From positions 62,001-126,000 of the forward strand of contig NZ_PXXX01000018.1 in assembly GCF_003367505.1 (NCBI RefSeq): a DNA stretch of 64,000 nucleotides. Direction: 5' to 3'. Positions 17,085-25,394 of the stretch are shown piece after piece. The DNA is from Lysinibacillus capsici (GTDB lineage Bacteria; Bacillota; Bacilli; Bacillales_A; Planococcaceae). Positions within the stretch are counted from its first letter, which is position 1. The number at the start of each line of letters is the position of its first letter. The position numbers and the translations under genes were made by a program. The notes below the pieces were generated by a model. The model saw only the letters and a list, made by a program, of their open reading frames with translations. It did not search any database and had not been told where the DNA came from.

Positions 17085-17931
17085 TTGTTTTCATCTCTCT
17101 TTCCAGATCCGATAAAATTTCATCGAACGTCGACTCCGTTAGTGGAAGATACGTATAGAAACTAGTTTTATAATTTAGTGTTACCCATTTTCCGTTTAAC
17201 AATTGATGGTTTTTTAAGGCTTGGTCTAGTTTATTATAAATAACTTCCATATACTGGTCTGTTGTATCAATTAATAATAACCCAATATGATTTTCGCGAA
17301 ACCGAAATTTTTTATCTGTTTGTCTAACCGTTTGATGTATCCTTTGAGAAAGTTGTTGCCATAAGTGTTGTACTTCTTTAGCCCCGTAAAGCCTTTGAAA
17401 TTGATCATAATTCTCAAGTTTTAAAATGATAAAGACAAAAGTATGCTTATGCCTATCTGCTCTACGCATCTCTTCATTTACAGTTATTCGCATACGTGTT
17501 TCATTATCAAACCCAGTTTCCACATCAATTGCTACATAGTTTCTAACATCTTCTTGTAATTTTTTTATGTAGCTTGCCTGTTCAGTCATTAATTCATGCA
17601 CTTTTCCTGCACAAAGTATGAGGAGTAATAGTACGATGCCATAAAGGAAAAAAAACTGCATGGAAAATGAAGGGTTTAGAAATGTCATTGTTCCCGTTAT
17701 TCCCGTATAGAGCAATGTTGAACCTGTAATAAAAATAAAGATGAGACTGCTAATAAGCCCAAATACCATGCCTCTCCAAAGAGTAAGCACTATTAAAAGC
17801 ATTAAAAACAAGTAAAGTAAATAACCTTCTGCATCCTGACGCAATAAAAAATAGGCAGGTATTTGTAATAGTAAGATTAAAATTGACCCATATATCAAAA
17901 TTGCTCTATTTCTATTCATTGTTAATCGCAT
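17074..17931 (-). CDS. YdaK-like degenerate GGDEF protein (probable c-di-GMP receptor)
   Basis: 285 residues. Four membrane segments (about 10-125) are followed by a cytoplasmic GGDEF-type domain (about 140-280). Aligned on the pattern R-aromatic-GGDEF, the active-site motif reads RENHI, so diguanylate cyclase activity is very unlikely. DxLTGL has become DVETGF. The I-site RxxD is intact: RQTD lies exactly five residues before the degenerate motif, the normal spacing. In B. subtilis, YdaK has the same architecture, binds c-di-GMP and is needed for YdaJKLMN polysaccharide. The start ATG 17931 follows GGGAGG by six bases and lies inside the end of the ydaJ-like gene (20-base overlap). Confidence 0.85.
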   Translation of the reverse strand: MRLTMNRNRAILIYGSILILLLQIPAYFLLRQDAEGYLLYLFLMLLIVLTLWRGMVFGLISSLIFIFITGSTLLYTGITGTMTFLNPSFSMQFFFLYGIVLLLLILCAGKVHELMTEQASYIKKLQEDVRNYVAIDVETGFDNETRMRITVNEEMRRADRHKHTFVFIILKLENYDQFQRLYGAKEVQHLWQQLSQRIHQTVRQTDKKFRFRENHIGLLLIDTTDQYMEVIYNKLDQALKNHQLLNGKWVTLNYKTSFYTYLPLTESTFDEILSDLEREMKTNAL

Positions 17932-18970
17932 TTTCTACCTCCCTTTCTGCTAATAGTGGTAGTAAATTATCAAAACTATGCGTTGATTGTGTATTTTTTT
18001 CAACATAACCTGTAGTAGGATCTTTTAGCGATAACATTTTCTCAATGAACATCTGTGCTTTTTGCTGCTCTTCTAAAACGAGCATATATCGAGCTGCCAT
18101 TGCATACACAGCAGGAGACTCATAGCTCACGGTTGGTTGATTTGTTTGTGCATTATAACGCCCATATAATTTCCCGTCTCTTTTCAACAGATTTAACAGC
18201 CAACGTTTAAAAGGTTCAGTATCTCCATCAATAGAAGCCATATGATAGGCTACATATAATTGATCAATCATGTGCAGTTCTTCATCAAATCTATAACTTT
18301 TAGAGGGAATATCATAATACTTTGGATAGAATCCTTCTTCAGCGAGAGGGGCATTTTGTAAAATAGCTAACTGATCTTGGACTTGCTGTTGAGACAATAA
18401 TCCATGTTTTTCCATTGTATAAAAAGCGGAAGGCATTAGATAACTCATTGTCAATGTGTTGGCTTGTGCATGGCTTGAAACATCCACATAATCCACAAAT
18501 AACCCTTCGTTCATTCCATGTAGGATCAAATTTTCGCCAATTTTTTTTCCTAATTGGACATACGTTGATTCATGCCACTTTTCACCTGCTTCTAGTAAAA
18601 CACGGATGATTCGCAAATCATCAATTAGTGCATTAACTGTGGCTTTTTTTGTGCCTTCTAGTCGCCAGACAATAAAGTCGCTTTTTAAAAAGTAGGATTT
18701 CAGAACATTGACCTGGGCATCGAAACGAGCACGATCGCCTTTTTCTAATAAGTAAGCTAGCCATAGTCCTACTGATTCCGCTAAAAATAAATCTTTCTGG
18801 CTTGTTAAATCCGTGCTTATTAACCCTTCATCATTCAGTAAATTTTGAATAACAAATTGTTCTGTTGGTGAAAGGGGTTCTTTTTGTAGAGCTACTTCTT
18901 TACCTGTACAACTTATTGAAATAAGAACGACACTAACTATTAACAGTAACCATCTCACATTTTTTTTCAT
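17912..18970 (-). CDS. YdaJ-like lipoprotein, GH8-related glycosidase
   Basis: About 352 residues. A lipobox (ISISC, Cys about 21) predicts an anchored extracellular enzyme. The fold looks like GH8 or (alpha/alpha)6 barrel. A candidate proton donor Glu is in FLAESVGLWLAYLL, matching the GH8 SEGxGYGM region. An Asp pair is in ALIDDLRIIRVLLEA, matching GH8 DADLxxAxAL. It probably trims or releases the polysaccharide made by the downstream synthase. I place the start at ATG 18970, with AGGA seven bases upstream; two more in-frame ATGs occur just before it. It is the first gene of the five-gene operon. Confidence 0.78.
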   Translation of the reverse strand: MKKNVRWLLLIVSVVLISISCTGKEVALQKEPLSPTEQFVIQNLLNDEGLISTDLTSQKDLFLAESVGLWLAYLLEKGDRARFDAQVNVLKSYFLKSDFIVWRLEGTKKATVNALIDDLRIIRVLLEAGEKWHESTYVQLGKKIGENLILHGMNEGLFVDYVDVSSHAQANTLTMSYLMPSAFYTMEKHGLLSQQQVQDQLAILQNAPLAEEGFYPKYYDIPSKSYRFDEELHMIDQLYVAYHMASIDGDTEPFKRWLLNLLKRDGKLYGRYNAQTNQPTVSYESPAVYAMAARYMLVLEEQQKAQMFIEKMLSLKDPTTGYVEKNTQSTHSFDNLLPLLAEREVENAINNE

Positions 18971-19022
18971 AGTCATCATCCTAATTAAAAGTTATTTACC
19001 CATAACGAATTCCCGATTTTTA

Positions 19023-19051
19023 ATTATAGTATACAACAAATGGAATGGCTA
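19023..19051 (-). promoter_or_regulatory. Likely SigA promoter of the ydaJKLMN-like operon
   Basis: On the minus strand TAGCCA (19046-19051), a 17-base spacer and a perfect TATAAT (19023-19028) lie about 50 bases before the first gene. Confidence 0.5.
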
Positions 19052-19090
19052 AGTTTTTATATGAGTAATGTCACACATAATCTAGCCCTA

Positions 19091-19136
19091 AAATAAAAAA
19101 GATGCCCAATAAAGGTCTATAGACCCATTAGACATC
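19091..19136 (-). terminator. Intrinsic terminator after the isochorismatase gene
   Basis: On the minus strand GATGTCTAATGGGTC and GACCTTTATTGGGCATC form a stem with mismatches around a TATA loop, followed by six T residues. It lies about 110 bases past the stop codon. In between is a 22-codon hydrophobic ORF (19151-19219) without a ribosome-binding site. Confidence 0.65.
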
Positions 19137-19245
19137 TACATTTATTCAATCTAACCCAATTTCTTTGTATATATTTCTCTTGAAAGCAAAATTGTTATTA
19201 CAATGAATGGAATAAACATACCAATTGTTTCAATTTTAATTTGCG

Positions 19246-19782
19246 TTATTTAACAAGCTTCAAAATGGTTTTAAAATGTTCATGATCTGCACGTTGTAGT
19301 AGTTCATACAAGATCATTTCGGTGCTAGTTGGGTAAATACCAAGCGCATGCATCTTTGTAAGCCCAATATCTTTATTTGCCTTTGTTCGAGAAGATACTG
19401 CATCTACAACAACCTCTACTTCAAATCCTTGTTCTTTCAGGTGTCTAGCCGATTGGTACACACAAATATGTGTTTCAATACCTGTCACAATGAATTGAGT
19501 ACGTCCATTTTCCTTCATCGCCTCTACAAATGCCTCTTCTTGGCACGCACTAAAGGCCATTTTAGGAATCGGTTGCCCTTCTAAATGCTGAGCAATCTCA
19601 AGAGCCGTTCCGCCTAAACGACTTGGATTTTGTTCTAGCCATAAAATAGGTACTTCCAGTGCCTGCATTGCTTGTACGAGCTTTGCCACATTTTCAATTA
19701 CCATTTCACTGTCATCAACAATTGTTGCTAACTTTCCTTGCACATCTACAACTACTAAACAAGCTTTCTCTACTGTAAACAT
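19246..19782 (-). CDS. Isochorismatase-family cysteine hydrolase
   Basis: 178 residues with the family's catalytic triad: Asp in CLVVVDVQGKL (about 14), Lys in IPKMAFSAC (about 83) and Cys in ETHICVYQSA (about 116). The cis-peptide region TGIETH precedes the Cys. Members hydrolyse amides or vinyl ethers (nicotinamidase, YcaC-like); the substrate is undetermined. I use ATG 19782 because GAGGTG precedes it by six bases; the in-frame GTG at 19791 is part of that ribosome-binding site. It is a stand-alone gene. Confidence 0.85.
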   Translation of the reverse strand: MFTVEKACLVVVDVQGKLATIVDDSEMVIENVAKLVQAMQALEVPILWLEQNPSRLGGTALEIAQHLEGQPIPKMAFSACQEEAFVEAMKENGRTQFIVTGIETHICVYQSARHLKEQGFEVEVVVDAVSSRTKANKDIGLTKMHALGIYPTSTEMILYELLQRADHEHFKTILKLVK

Positions 19783-20177
19783 CCTGAACACCTCTTTTTC
19801 TTTTCTTTATAATACTATACAAAAACCTGCTTATCTCTCGTAAAGTAATAAGGAGTTTTCTCTAACAATCGATTTTAATGGTTTTGCTTTAGCCTGTAGG
19901 TTTCACACTCCCAAGAAGGAAATACCTGTAAATAAAAACACGAACATTATCGTTTTTATGGCAATAAAAAATATTTAATATACGGAAAATATCACTTAAT
20001 TTCAAAAAAAACTTTCTATTTGTTCGTTTTTAATGAAAAATACCTGCTTAAATGTGTACATTTTGTTGCGAGTCTGTCTCCATTCTGCTCAAATATTAAG
20101 AATTTTATTTTTTCTCTTGAAAATTAGGTTATAATCCAGTAAAGTTCTGTTATTAACCAAACAAGGAGTGTACCACT
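19783..20177. other. 395-base gene-free stretch before serC
   Basis: AT-rich, with no ORF of note and no riboswitch or T-box core. TATAAT at 20130-20135 is a plausible -10 for serC, but its -35 is poor. CGAACAT (19941) and TGTTCG (20021) recall PurR half-sites but are about 80 bases apart. Confidence 0.4.
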
Positions 20178-21266
20178 TTGACACAACGTGCATACAATTT
20201 CAACGCAGGTCCATCTGCTCTACCACAAGAAGTATTAGAAAATGCTCAACAGCAATTAGTAAACTTCCGTGATTCAGGTATGTCCATTATGGAAATGAGT
20301 CACCGTAGTGCCATTTTTGATGAAGTACATAACGAAGCCATTACTTTATTAAAAAAACTTTATGCTATTCCTGAAAACTATGAGGTACTATTCTTACAGG
20401 GTGGAGCAAGCCTTCAGTTTACAATGGTGCCTATGAACTTCTTAACAACTGAGCAAAAAGCTAGCTATGTATTATCAGGCTCATGGTCTGAGAAAGCTTT
20501 TAAGGAAGCTAAATTATTTGGGACACCTGTTGAAGCTGCAAGCACAAAAGAAAACCAATACCGCAATATTCCTGCTTTAGAAGATATTCAATTCAATGAA
20601 GATGATGCATATGTTCACATCACATCCAATAATACGATATATGGTACGCAATGGAAAAACTACCCTGATACAGGAAATGTTCCATTAGTGGCAGATATGT
20701 CAAGTGACATCCTATCAAAACCAGTTGATATTGAAAAGTTCGGAATCATCTATGCTGGTGCTCAAAAAAACCTTGGTCCTTCAGGTGTAACGGTCGTAAT
20801 TATTCGCAAAGATTTACTTGAAAAAGCCAATAAAAATATTCCGACGATGCTAAAGTATACAACACATGCTGATAGTAATTCACTTTATAATACACCTCCA
20901 ACATTTGGGATCTATATGCTAGGCGAGGTGTTAAAATGGGTTGAAGCTAAAGGCGGCGTAGCAGAAATTGAGAAACATAATGAATTAAAGGCCAAAGTCA
21001 TTTATGATGCCATTGACAATAGTAATGGTTTCTACAAAGGCCATGCTACACCAGAAAGCCGTTCTTTAATGAACATTACATTCCGTGTTGCAGATGAGGA
21101 GCTGGAAAAATTATTCCTTGTAGAGGCAAAGGCAGCAGGTTTTGTTGGGCTAAATGGACATCGTTCTGTAGGTGGTTGTCGTGCTTCCACTTATAATGCA
21201 GTGCCCCTTGAGGCATGTGAAGCTTTACGAGATTTCATGGTAGATTTCCAACAAAAACATCAATAA
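20178..21266 (+). CDS. serC: Phosphoserine aminotransferase
   Basis: This PLP enzyme converts 3-phosphohydroxypyruvate and glutamate to phosphoserine in serine synthesis. Its 362 residues are the normal length. The N-terminal hallmark RAYNFNAGPSALPQEVLE, the MEMSHRS motif and the PLP-lysine segment YAGAQKNLGPSGVT (Lys about 197) are all present, as is the C-terminal GHRSVGGCRAS substrate loop. The start is TTG, with AAGGAG eight to nine bases upstream. serA is not adjacent. A strong terminator follows. Confidence 0.95.
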   Translation: MTQRAYNFNAGPSALPQEVLENAQQQLVNFRDSGMSIMEMSHRSAIFDEVHNEAITLLKKLYAIPENYEVLFLQGGASLQFTMVPMNFLTTEQKASYVLSGSWSEKAFKEAKLFGTPVEAASTKENQYRNIPALEDIQFNEDDAYVHITSNNTIYGTQWKNYPDTGNVPLVADMSSDILSKPVDIEKFGIIYAGAQKNLGPSGVTVVIIRKDLLEKANKNIPTMLKYTTHADSNSLYNTPPTFGIYMLGEVLKWVEAKGGVAEIEKHNELKAKVIYDAIDNSNGFYKGHATPESRSLMNITFRVADEELEKLFLVEAKAAGFVGLNGHRSVGGCRASTYNAVPLEACEALRDFMVDFQQKHQ

Positions 21267-21280
21267 ACTTCTATTTAAAA

Positions 21281-21320
21281 GATGAATCTTTACAGAAATG
21301 TAAAGATTCATCTTTTTTTC
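21281..21320 (+). terminator. Intrinsic terminator of serC
   Basis: GATGAATCTTTAC and GTAAAGATTCATC form a perfect 13-bp stem with a 6-base loop and a run of seven T residues. Confidence 0.9.
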
Positions 21321-21487
21321 GCACTTGTAGAAGGAAATAAGAAATCTATCCCCATACCATTAGCTTGATTAGATGTTTATAGCAATATCTCAGCTTAGGG
21401 CTTTACACATTGCAAAAGTTTTTGAGAAAAATATAGATTTTTAAGCAGCCTATCGGACATATCGCCAGCCTCTAGCTATGCACCAAA

Positions 21488-21518
21488 CATAGATTATTAC
21501 TGTAAGGGTTACCCTTAC
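21488..21518 (+). promoter_or_regulatory. Possible sporulation -10 box and palindrome before a Cys-rich gene
   Basis: CATAGATTA (21488-21496) fits the CATANNNTA -10 pattern of SigK/SigE promoters; no convincing -35 is visible. A palindrome, GTAAGGGT-T-ACCCTTAC (21502-21518), follows. Its one-base centre suits a protein site better than an RNA hairpin. Confidence 0.35.
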
Positions 21519-21545
21519 GAAACTAGAGGAAGGGAGGTCTAGACA

Positions 21546-21929
21546 ATGGAAGATAAAAGATATATGTCACATATGAACTGGCAAGGCTGTAAATGTCCTA
21601 AAAAAGAGGAAAAATGCTGTCAACGTAAAGTTGAAAAATGTCATTGCCAAAAAGAGGAAAAATGTCATTGTAAAAAAGAAGAAAAATGTACACCAAGAAT
21701 GAGCAGCAACTGTAGAGGCTGTATTTGTCACCAATTAAGAAAATTAGAGCTAGCTACTACACTAGATATCTTCTTATCTGGAGGTATTAGCTTCTTAGGT
21801 GTGACTTTCATTTCCTTCGATCCAAGAAATTGCTGTGCATACTTCCTTGAGCCAGGTGCAGCAGCTGCTTCTCCTTTAATCGTAGATTGCAATAAAATTG
21901 TTGCGATTCGTCGAGTGGCAGTAGCTTAA
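21546..21929 (+). CDS. Cysteine-rich probable spore coat/exosporium protein
   Basis: 127 residues. Residues about 15-50 contain repeated Lys-Glu-Glu-Lys-Cys units (KKEEKCC, VEKCHC, KEEKCHC, KKEEKC). Next come CRGCICHQLRKLE and a beta-rich C-terminal domain (SGGISFLGVTFISFDPRNCC). The CxCxxL pattern with a hydrophobic C-terminal domain recalls CotY/CotZ/ExsY morphogenetic proteins, which self-assemble by disulfides. The likeness is partial, and the KEEKC repeat is unlike those proteins. AGGGAGG precedes the ATG. A SigK-like -10 box upstream supports a sporulation role. Confidence is high for the gene and moderate for the function. Confidence 0.6.
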   Translation: MEDKRYMSHMNWQGCKCPKKEEKCCQRKVEKCHCQKEEKCHCKKEEKCTPRMSSNCRGCICHQLRKLELATTLDIFLSGGISFLGVTFISFDPRNCCAYFLEPGAAAASPLIVDCNKIVAIRRVAVA

Positions 21930-21979
21930 TCCTTTTAGAGGGTAGCCTTCTATTGGCACCCTCTTCTTACATAGAAAAA

Positions 21980-22008
21980 AACTCTGTCAACATTTAATGT
22001 GACAGAGT
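21980..22008 (-). terminator. Terminator of the znuCB-zur operon, overlapping the zur stop
   Basis: On the minus strand ACTCTGTCA and TGACAGAGT pair around a 10-base loop, then seven T residues. The stem begins in the last codons of zur. Confidence 0.8.
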
Positions 22009-22422
22009 GTCATGCTTACAATCAGGACATTTACCATATATTTCAAACTTATGATTTTCAATTTCATAATCAGGCAATTTTTCACCTAACATTTCCATTG
22101 GACAAAGATTAAGCTCTTTGACATTGCCACAGTCCATACAGATAAAATGATGGTGATGATGCGCAGATTCACAGTGCATACGGAAATTACGTTCCCCGGA
22201 TAGCTCTGTTTCTTCTAATATCCCAAGTTTCACAAAAGTAGCAAGGTTACGATAAATAGTATCAAAACTCATTCCCGGAAAATCTTTTTTTAAAACATCC
22301 AATAAATCACGGGCTGTTAGATATTTATCTGTTGCTGCAAACATATCTAATATTAACTCCCGTTTATCTGTTTTTTTATAGCCATTTTCCTTTAATATTT
22401 CCCACGCTCTTGAAATATTCAT
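21994..22422 (-). CDS. zur: Fur-family zinc uptake regulator
   Basis: 142 residues. The N-terminal winged helix (about 1-80; [21 protein letters not shown]) is followed by the metal-binding dimerisation domain. That domain has a five-His run (HHHHHF, about 90-95), CMDC (about 97-100) and CPDC near the C-terminus, which form the structural zinc site. The Fur family includes Fur, PerR and Zur. Zur is inferred because the gene ends an operon with the zinc ABC transporter and a Zur-type box precedes that operon; B. subtilis has the same order. The ATG overlaps the znuB stop (ATGA). Confidence 0.9.
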   Translation of the reverse strand: MNISRAWEILKENGYKKTDKRELILDMFAATDKYLTARDLLDVLKKDFPGMSFDTIYRNLATFVKLGILEETELSGERNFRMHCESAHHHHHFICMDCGNVKELNLCPMEMLGEKLPDYEIENHKFEIYGKCPDCKHDTLSH

Positions 22423-23282
22423 TGCGCTACCTCCCCCTGCTTTGCAGCCACTTTAAGTGCTACTTTCTTCCCTAGGATTACAAGTAACAAAATCAGAATA
22501 GAAGTGACAACAATCGTGCCTCCTGGCGCTAAATCCATATAAAATGCGCTAATTAGACCAATTAGTACAGCTGTTTCTCCAAAAACAATGGCAAAAATGA
22601 TGGTTTGTTTAAAGCCCTTTGCCAAGCGCATTGCTGCTGCAACAGGCAATGTCATCAGAGATGATACAAGTAAAATACCAACTATGCGCATACTTGCCGC
22701 AATGACAAGTGCTGTTACAATCATAAATAAAAGATGAACCCAACGAGCCGGAAGTCCACTAGCTTTTGCATATTCCTCATCAAAAGACAAAACAAATAAT
22801 TCTTTAAAAAATAAAAACAAAAAGATAATCACAATGGCAGCAATGCCAATCACTACCCATAAGTCTTGACGAGATACAGCAGAAACCGAGCCGAATAAAT
22901 AACTCATTAAATCTGTGCTAAAACCACTGGCAAGTGAAATAAAGATGGCGCTAATCCCAATACCACCTGACATGATAATTGGAATGGCAAGCTCCTCATA
23001 GTGCTTATACAAACGTCTTAAACGCTCAATCAAGACAGAGCCACTCACAGAGGCTAGTATTCCTAGATAAATAGGATTGAGCATTGCTAAGGCTGTCACT
23101 GATTGACTAATGTATAAGCTCCCAGCAATTCCTGCAAGTGTTACATGCGACAAAGCATCCGCAATCAAGGATAGCCTACGTACAACAATAAACACACCCA
23201 GCAGGGGCGCAAGTATGCCAATTAATAATCCAGAGAAAAAGGCATTTTGTAAAAATTCATAATGTAAAATTGCTTCAATCAT
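22419..23282 (-). CDS. znuB: Zinc ABC transporter permease
   Basis: 287 residues with eight to nine hydrophobic membrane segments of the ABC-3 family (AdcB/ZnuB/ZurM). The conserved motif [17 protein letters not shown] is at about 36-52. It forms the membrane channel of a zinc importer with the ATPase encoded upstream. No substrate-binding lipoprotein (ZnuA/AdcA) is encoded nearby, so that subunit must lie elsewhere. GGAGCAGGC precedes the ATG. The gap to znuC is 13 bases. Confidence 0.92.
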   Translation of the reverse strand: MIEAILHYEFLQNAFFSGLLIGILAPLLGVFIVVRRLSLIADALSHVTLAGIAGSLYISQSVTALAMLNPIYLGILASVSGSVLIERLRRLYKHYEELAIPIIMSGGIGISAIFISLASGFSTDLMSYLFGSVSAVSRQDLWVVIGIAAIVIIFLFLFFKELFVLSFDEEYAKASGLPARWVHLLFMIVTALVIAASMRIVGILLVSSLMTLPVAAAMRLAKGFKQTIIFAIVFGETAVLIGLISAFYMDLAPGGTIVVTSILILLLVILGKKVALKVAAKQGEVAQ

Positions 23283-23295
23283 ATGCCTGCTCCTT

Positions 23296-24042
23296 CTAAT
23301 GAATCTTTCTCACGGAATGGCCATACCAAGCGTCTAGCGCATCCTGAGAAATATTATCAAATTCATTTTTATAGCCGTGGAAGTGAATAGTTTGATTCAA
23401 ACATGCCACATGGCTGATACGATTCGATACCGTATCGACATCGTGTGTGACAAGAATCATCGTAATTCCTTGTTCCCGATTTAATTTCGCCAGCATATCA
23501 TAAAATGACTGCACATTCTCGTGATCAATGCCGACAGTTGGCTCATCTAAAATGAGCAATTTGGGATTACTGACTAAAGCTCTTGCAATAAAAACACGTT
23601 GTTGTTGTCCACCAGATAGTTCTCCAATGTTGCGATTCATATAAGCATCCATGCCAACTGCCTTTAAAGCTTCTTGAACTTTGTCTTTGGCATCTCGGCC
23701 AGGTCTTTTAAAAAGCCCTAATTTTTTCGTTAATCCACTTTTCACGACCTCTTGCACGGTTGCCGGGAAGCCAGAATTAAAGGCATTGGATTTTTGCGAG
23801 ACATAGCCAATCCATTCACGGTGCTTAAAATTTGCACTTGGTTCACCAAATAATTTTATTTCTCCGGATAAAGGTTTCAGCAAACCTAAAATAATTTTTA
23901 ATAATGTTGATTTTCCCGAACCATTTGGGCCGAGAAGTGCTAAAAAATCTCCCTCTTCTACACGAAAAGAAATGTTTTTTAAAACTTGCGTATAGTCATA
24001 TTGAAATGACACATTTTCAATGTCAATAAGTGTTGTTTTCAT
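23296..24042 (-). CDS. znuC: Zinc ABC transporter ATP-binding protein
   Basis: 248 residues with the complete nucleotide-binding set: Walker A GPNGSGKST (about 39-47), Q-loop in GYVSQKSNAF (about 82), ABC signature LSGGQQQRV (about 142), Walker B LLILDEPTVG (about 162) and the switch His in LVTHD (about 198). It energises ZnuB. It is the first gene of the operon and lies directly after a Zur box, so it should be derepressed under zinc limitation. Confidence 0.93.
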   Translation of the reverse strand: MKTTLIDIENVSFQYDYTQVLKNISFRVEEGDFLALLGPNGSGKSTLLKIILGLLKPLSGEIKLFGEPSANFKHREWIGYVSQKSNAFNSGFPATVQEVVKSGLTKKLGLFKRPGRDAKDKVQEALKAVGMDAYMNRNIGELSGGQQQRVFIARALVSNPKLLILDEPTVGIDHENVQSFYDMLAKLNREQGITMILVTHDVDTVSNRISHVACLNQTIHFHGYKNEFDNISQDALDAWYGHSVRKIH

Positions 24043-24060
24043 GCATGATCGCTTCTTTCT

Positions 24061-24082
24061 AATTCAAAATCATTACGATTTA
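24061..24082 (-). promoter_or_regulatory. Zur box
   Basis: On the minus strand TAAATCGTAATGATTTTGAATT matches the Bacillus Zur/Fur-type operator closely: the left half AAATCGTAAT is perfect and the right half ATTACGATTT is degenerate. It lies about 20-40 bases before znuC, where bound repressor would block transcription. Confidence 0.7.
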
Positions 24083-24207
24083 CAAATTGTAAGTATAAAG
24101 GAAAGTGCAGTTTTTGTAAAGAAAAGAAGATGGATGCTTTTTCTAATAGCTGATTGCAAGTGTATAAATGATTTCGTGAAAATTAATGAGATAAAGGAGG
24201 ATTGACT

Positions 24208-24444
24208 TTGAGTATTCAATTTTTACAGCAATTAGCACAAAGCACGGATAAGGAAATTGTCGCGATTGCTCGTGAAGAAGGCTTTAGCATTACGACTTCT
24301 GAAGTAAAAAAACTTCGACCTTATTTGGAGCAATTCTCATTTTCTTGGCTATTTTTAGGGATTCCTAAAGATATTCTTGTTGAAGTGGAGGCCGTTTTAG
24401 GAAGAAAGCGCTCTCGTCAACTCATCGCCTTGTTTACAAAATAA
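24208..24444 (+). CDS. yqfT: DUF2624 family protein (YqfT-like)
   Basis: A 78-residue protein with no known activity, beginning MSIQFLQQLAQSTDKEIVAI and ending RKRSRQLIALFTK. It is identified by size, character and position between zur/znu and nfo, as in B. subtilis. I take TTG 24208 as start because AAGGAGG lies seven bases before it; the TTG at 24202 is too close. It is convergent with nfo across a shared terminator. Confidence 0.72.
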   Translation: MSIQFLQQLAQSTDKEIVAIAREEGFSITTSEVKKLRPYLEQFSFSWLFLGIPKDILVEVEAVLGRKRSRQLIALFTK

Positions 24445-24484
24445 AAAAAGCCCGAAATCAGAACTAGCCTGATTTCGGGTTATT
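24444..24484. terminator. Bidirectional terminator between yqfT and nfo
   Basis: AGCCCGAAATCAG and CTGATTTCGGGTT form a stem of about 12 bp with A and T tracts on both sides. Confidence 0.85.
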
Positions 24485-24488
24485 TCTG

Positions 24489-25382
24489 TTAGCCTTTTAA
24501 AGCTTCAATATGCTCAGGTTTAAAAGTACCACTTCGTAACATATCGATTTCCACTTTATACGGAGCTACCTTAGATTTAGCGTCACTCTTGAGAGGGACA
24601 AAGGGTGTTTCTAAAATTTTAGGAACATCCATTAATTGTGGATGGTGTACTACATAGTTAAGGGCATCAAAGCCAATATGACCAAAGCCAATATTTTCGT
24701 GACGATCCTTACCTGCACCGCGCACATTTTTGGAGTCATTGATATGCAATACTTTAATGCGTTCCACGCCTATAATTTTATCAAATTCGTTTAATACACC
24801 ATCAAAATCTTCCACGATATTATAGCCAGCATCATGTGTATGACAGGTATCAAAGCATATAGAAAGTCGCTCGTTATTCGTTACACCATCAATAATTTTA
24901 GCAAGTTCTTCAAAGGAACGTCCACATTCCGTCCCCTTCCCTGCCATGGTTTCTAATGCAATTTGAACGGGATAGTCCTGAGATAATACCTCATTTAAAC
25001 CTTCAATAATTTTAGCAATACCAGCATCAGCACCAGCTCCTACATGGGCACCAGGGTGTAAAACAATTTGCGTTGCCTCCAGTGCAGCAGTACGTTCAAT
25101 TTCCGATTGTAGAAAATCTACACCGAGACGGAATGTTTCTGGTTTTTCCGTATTGCCAATATTAATAATGTAAGGTGCATGTACAACAATATTGGTCATC
25201 CCATGCTCTTTCATATGCAGGAGTCCATTCATAATGTTTAAGTCAGCAATGGCTTTGCGACGTGTATTTTGCGGTGCTCCAGTATAAATCATAAATGTAT
25301 TGGCTCCGTATGACAGTGCCTCTTTACTAGAGCCAAGTAGCATTTCTTTCCCGCTCATCGAAACATGTGAGCCAAGTAACAT
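24489..25382 (-). CDS. nfo: Endonuclease IV (AP endonuclease)
   Basis: 297 residues of the TIM-barrel AP endonuclease family, which cleaves abasic sites using three zinc ions. Metal ligands are visible in the standard motifs: [70 protein letters not shown] and LETP. It follows the cshB helicase gene by 12 bases in the same direction, as in B. subtilis. Confidence 0.95.
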   Translation of the reverse strand: MLLGSHVSMSGKEMLLGSSKEALSYGANTFMIYTGAPQNTRRKAIADLNIMNGLLHMKEHGMTNIVVHAPYIINIGNTEKPETFRLGVDFLQSEIERTAALEATQIVLHPGAHVGAGADAGIAKIIEGLNEVLSQDYPVQIALETMAGKGTECGRSFEELAKIIDGVTNNERLSICFDTCHTHDAGYNIVEDFDGVLNEFDKIIGVERIKVLHINDSKNVRGAGKDRHENIGFGHIGFDALNYVVHHPQLMDVPKILETPFVPLKSDAKSKVAPYKVEIDMLRSGTFKPEHIEALKG

Positions 25383-25394
25383 GTAAAAGCCCCC

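Noticed and set aside
19941..20026. PurR-like half-sites CGAACAT and TGTTCG upstream of serC
   Set aside because: PurR boxes lie about 16-17 bases apart; these are about 80 bases apart and far from the start codon.
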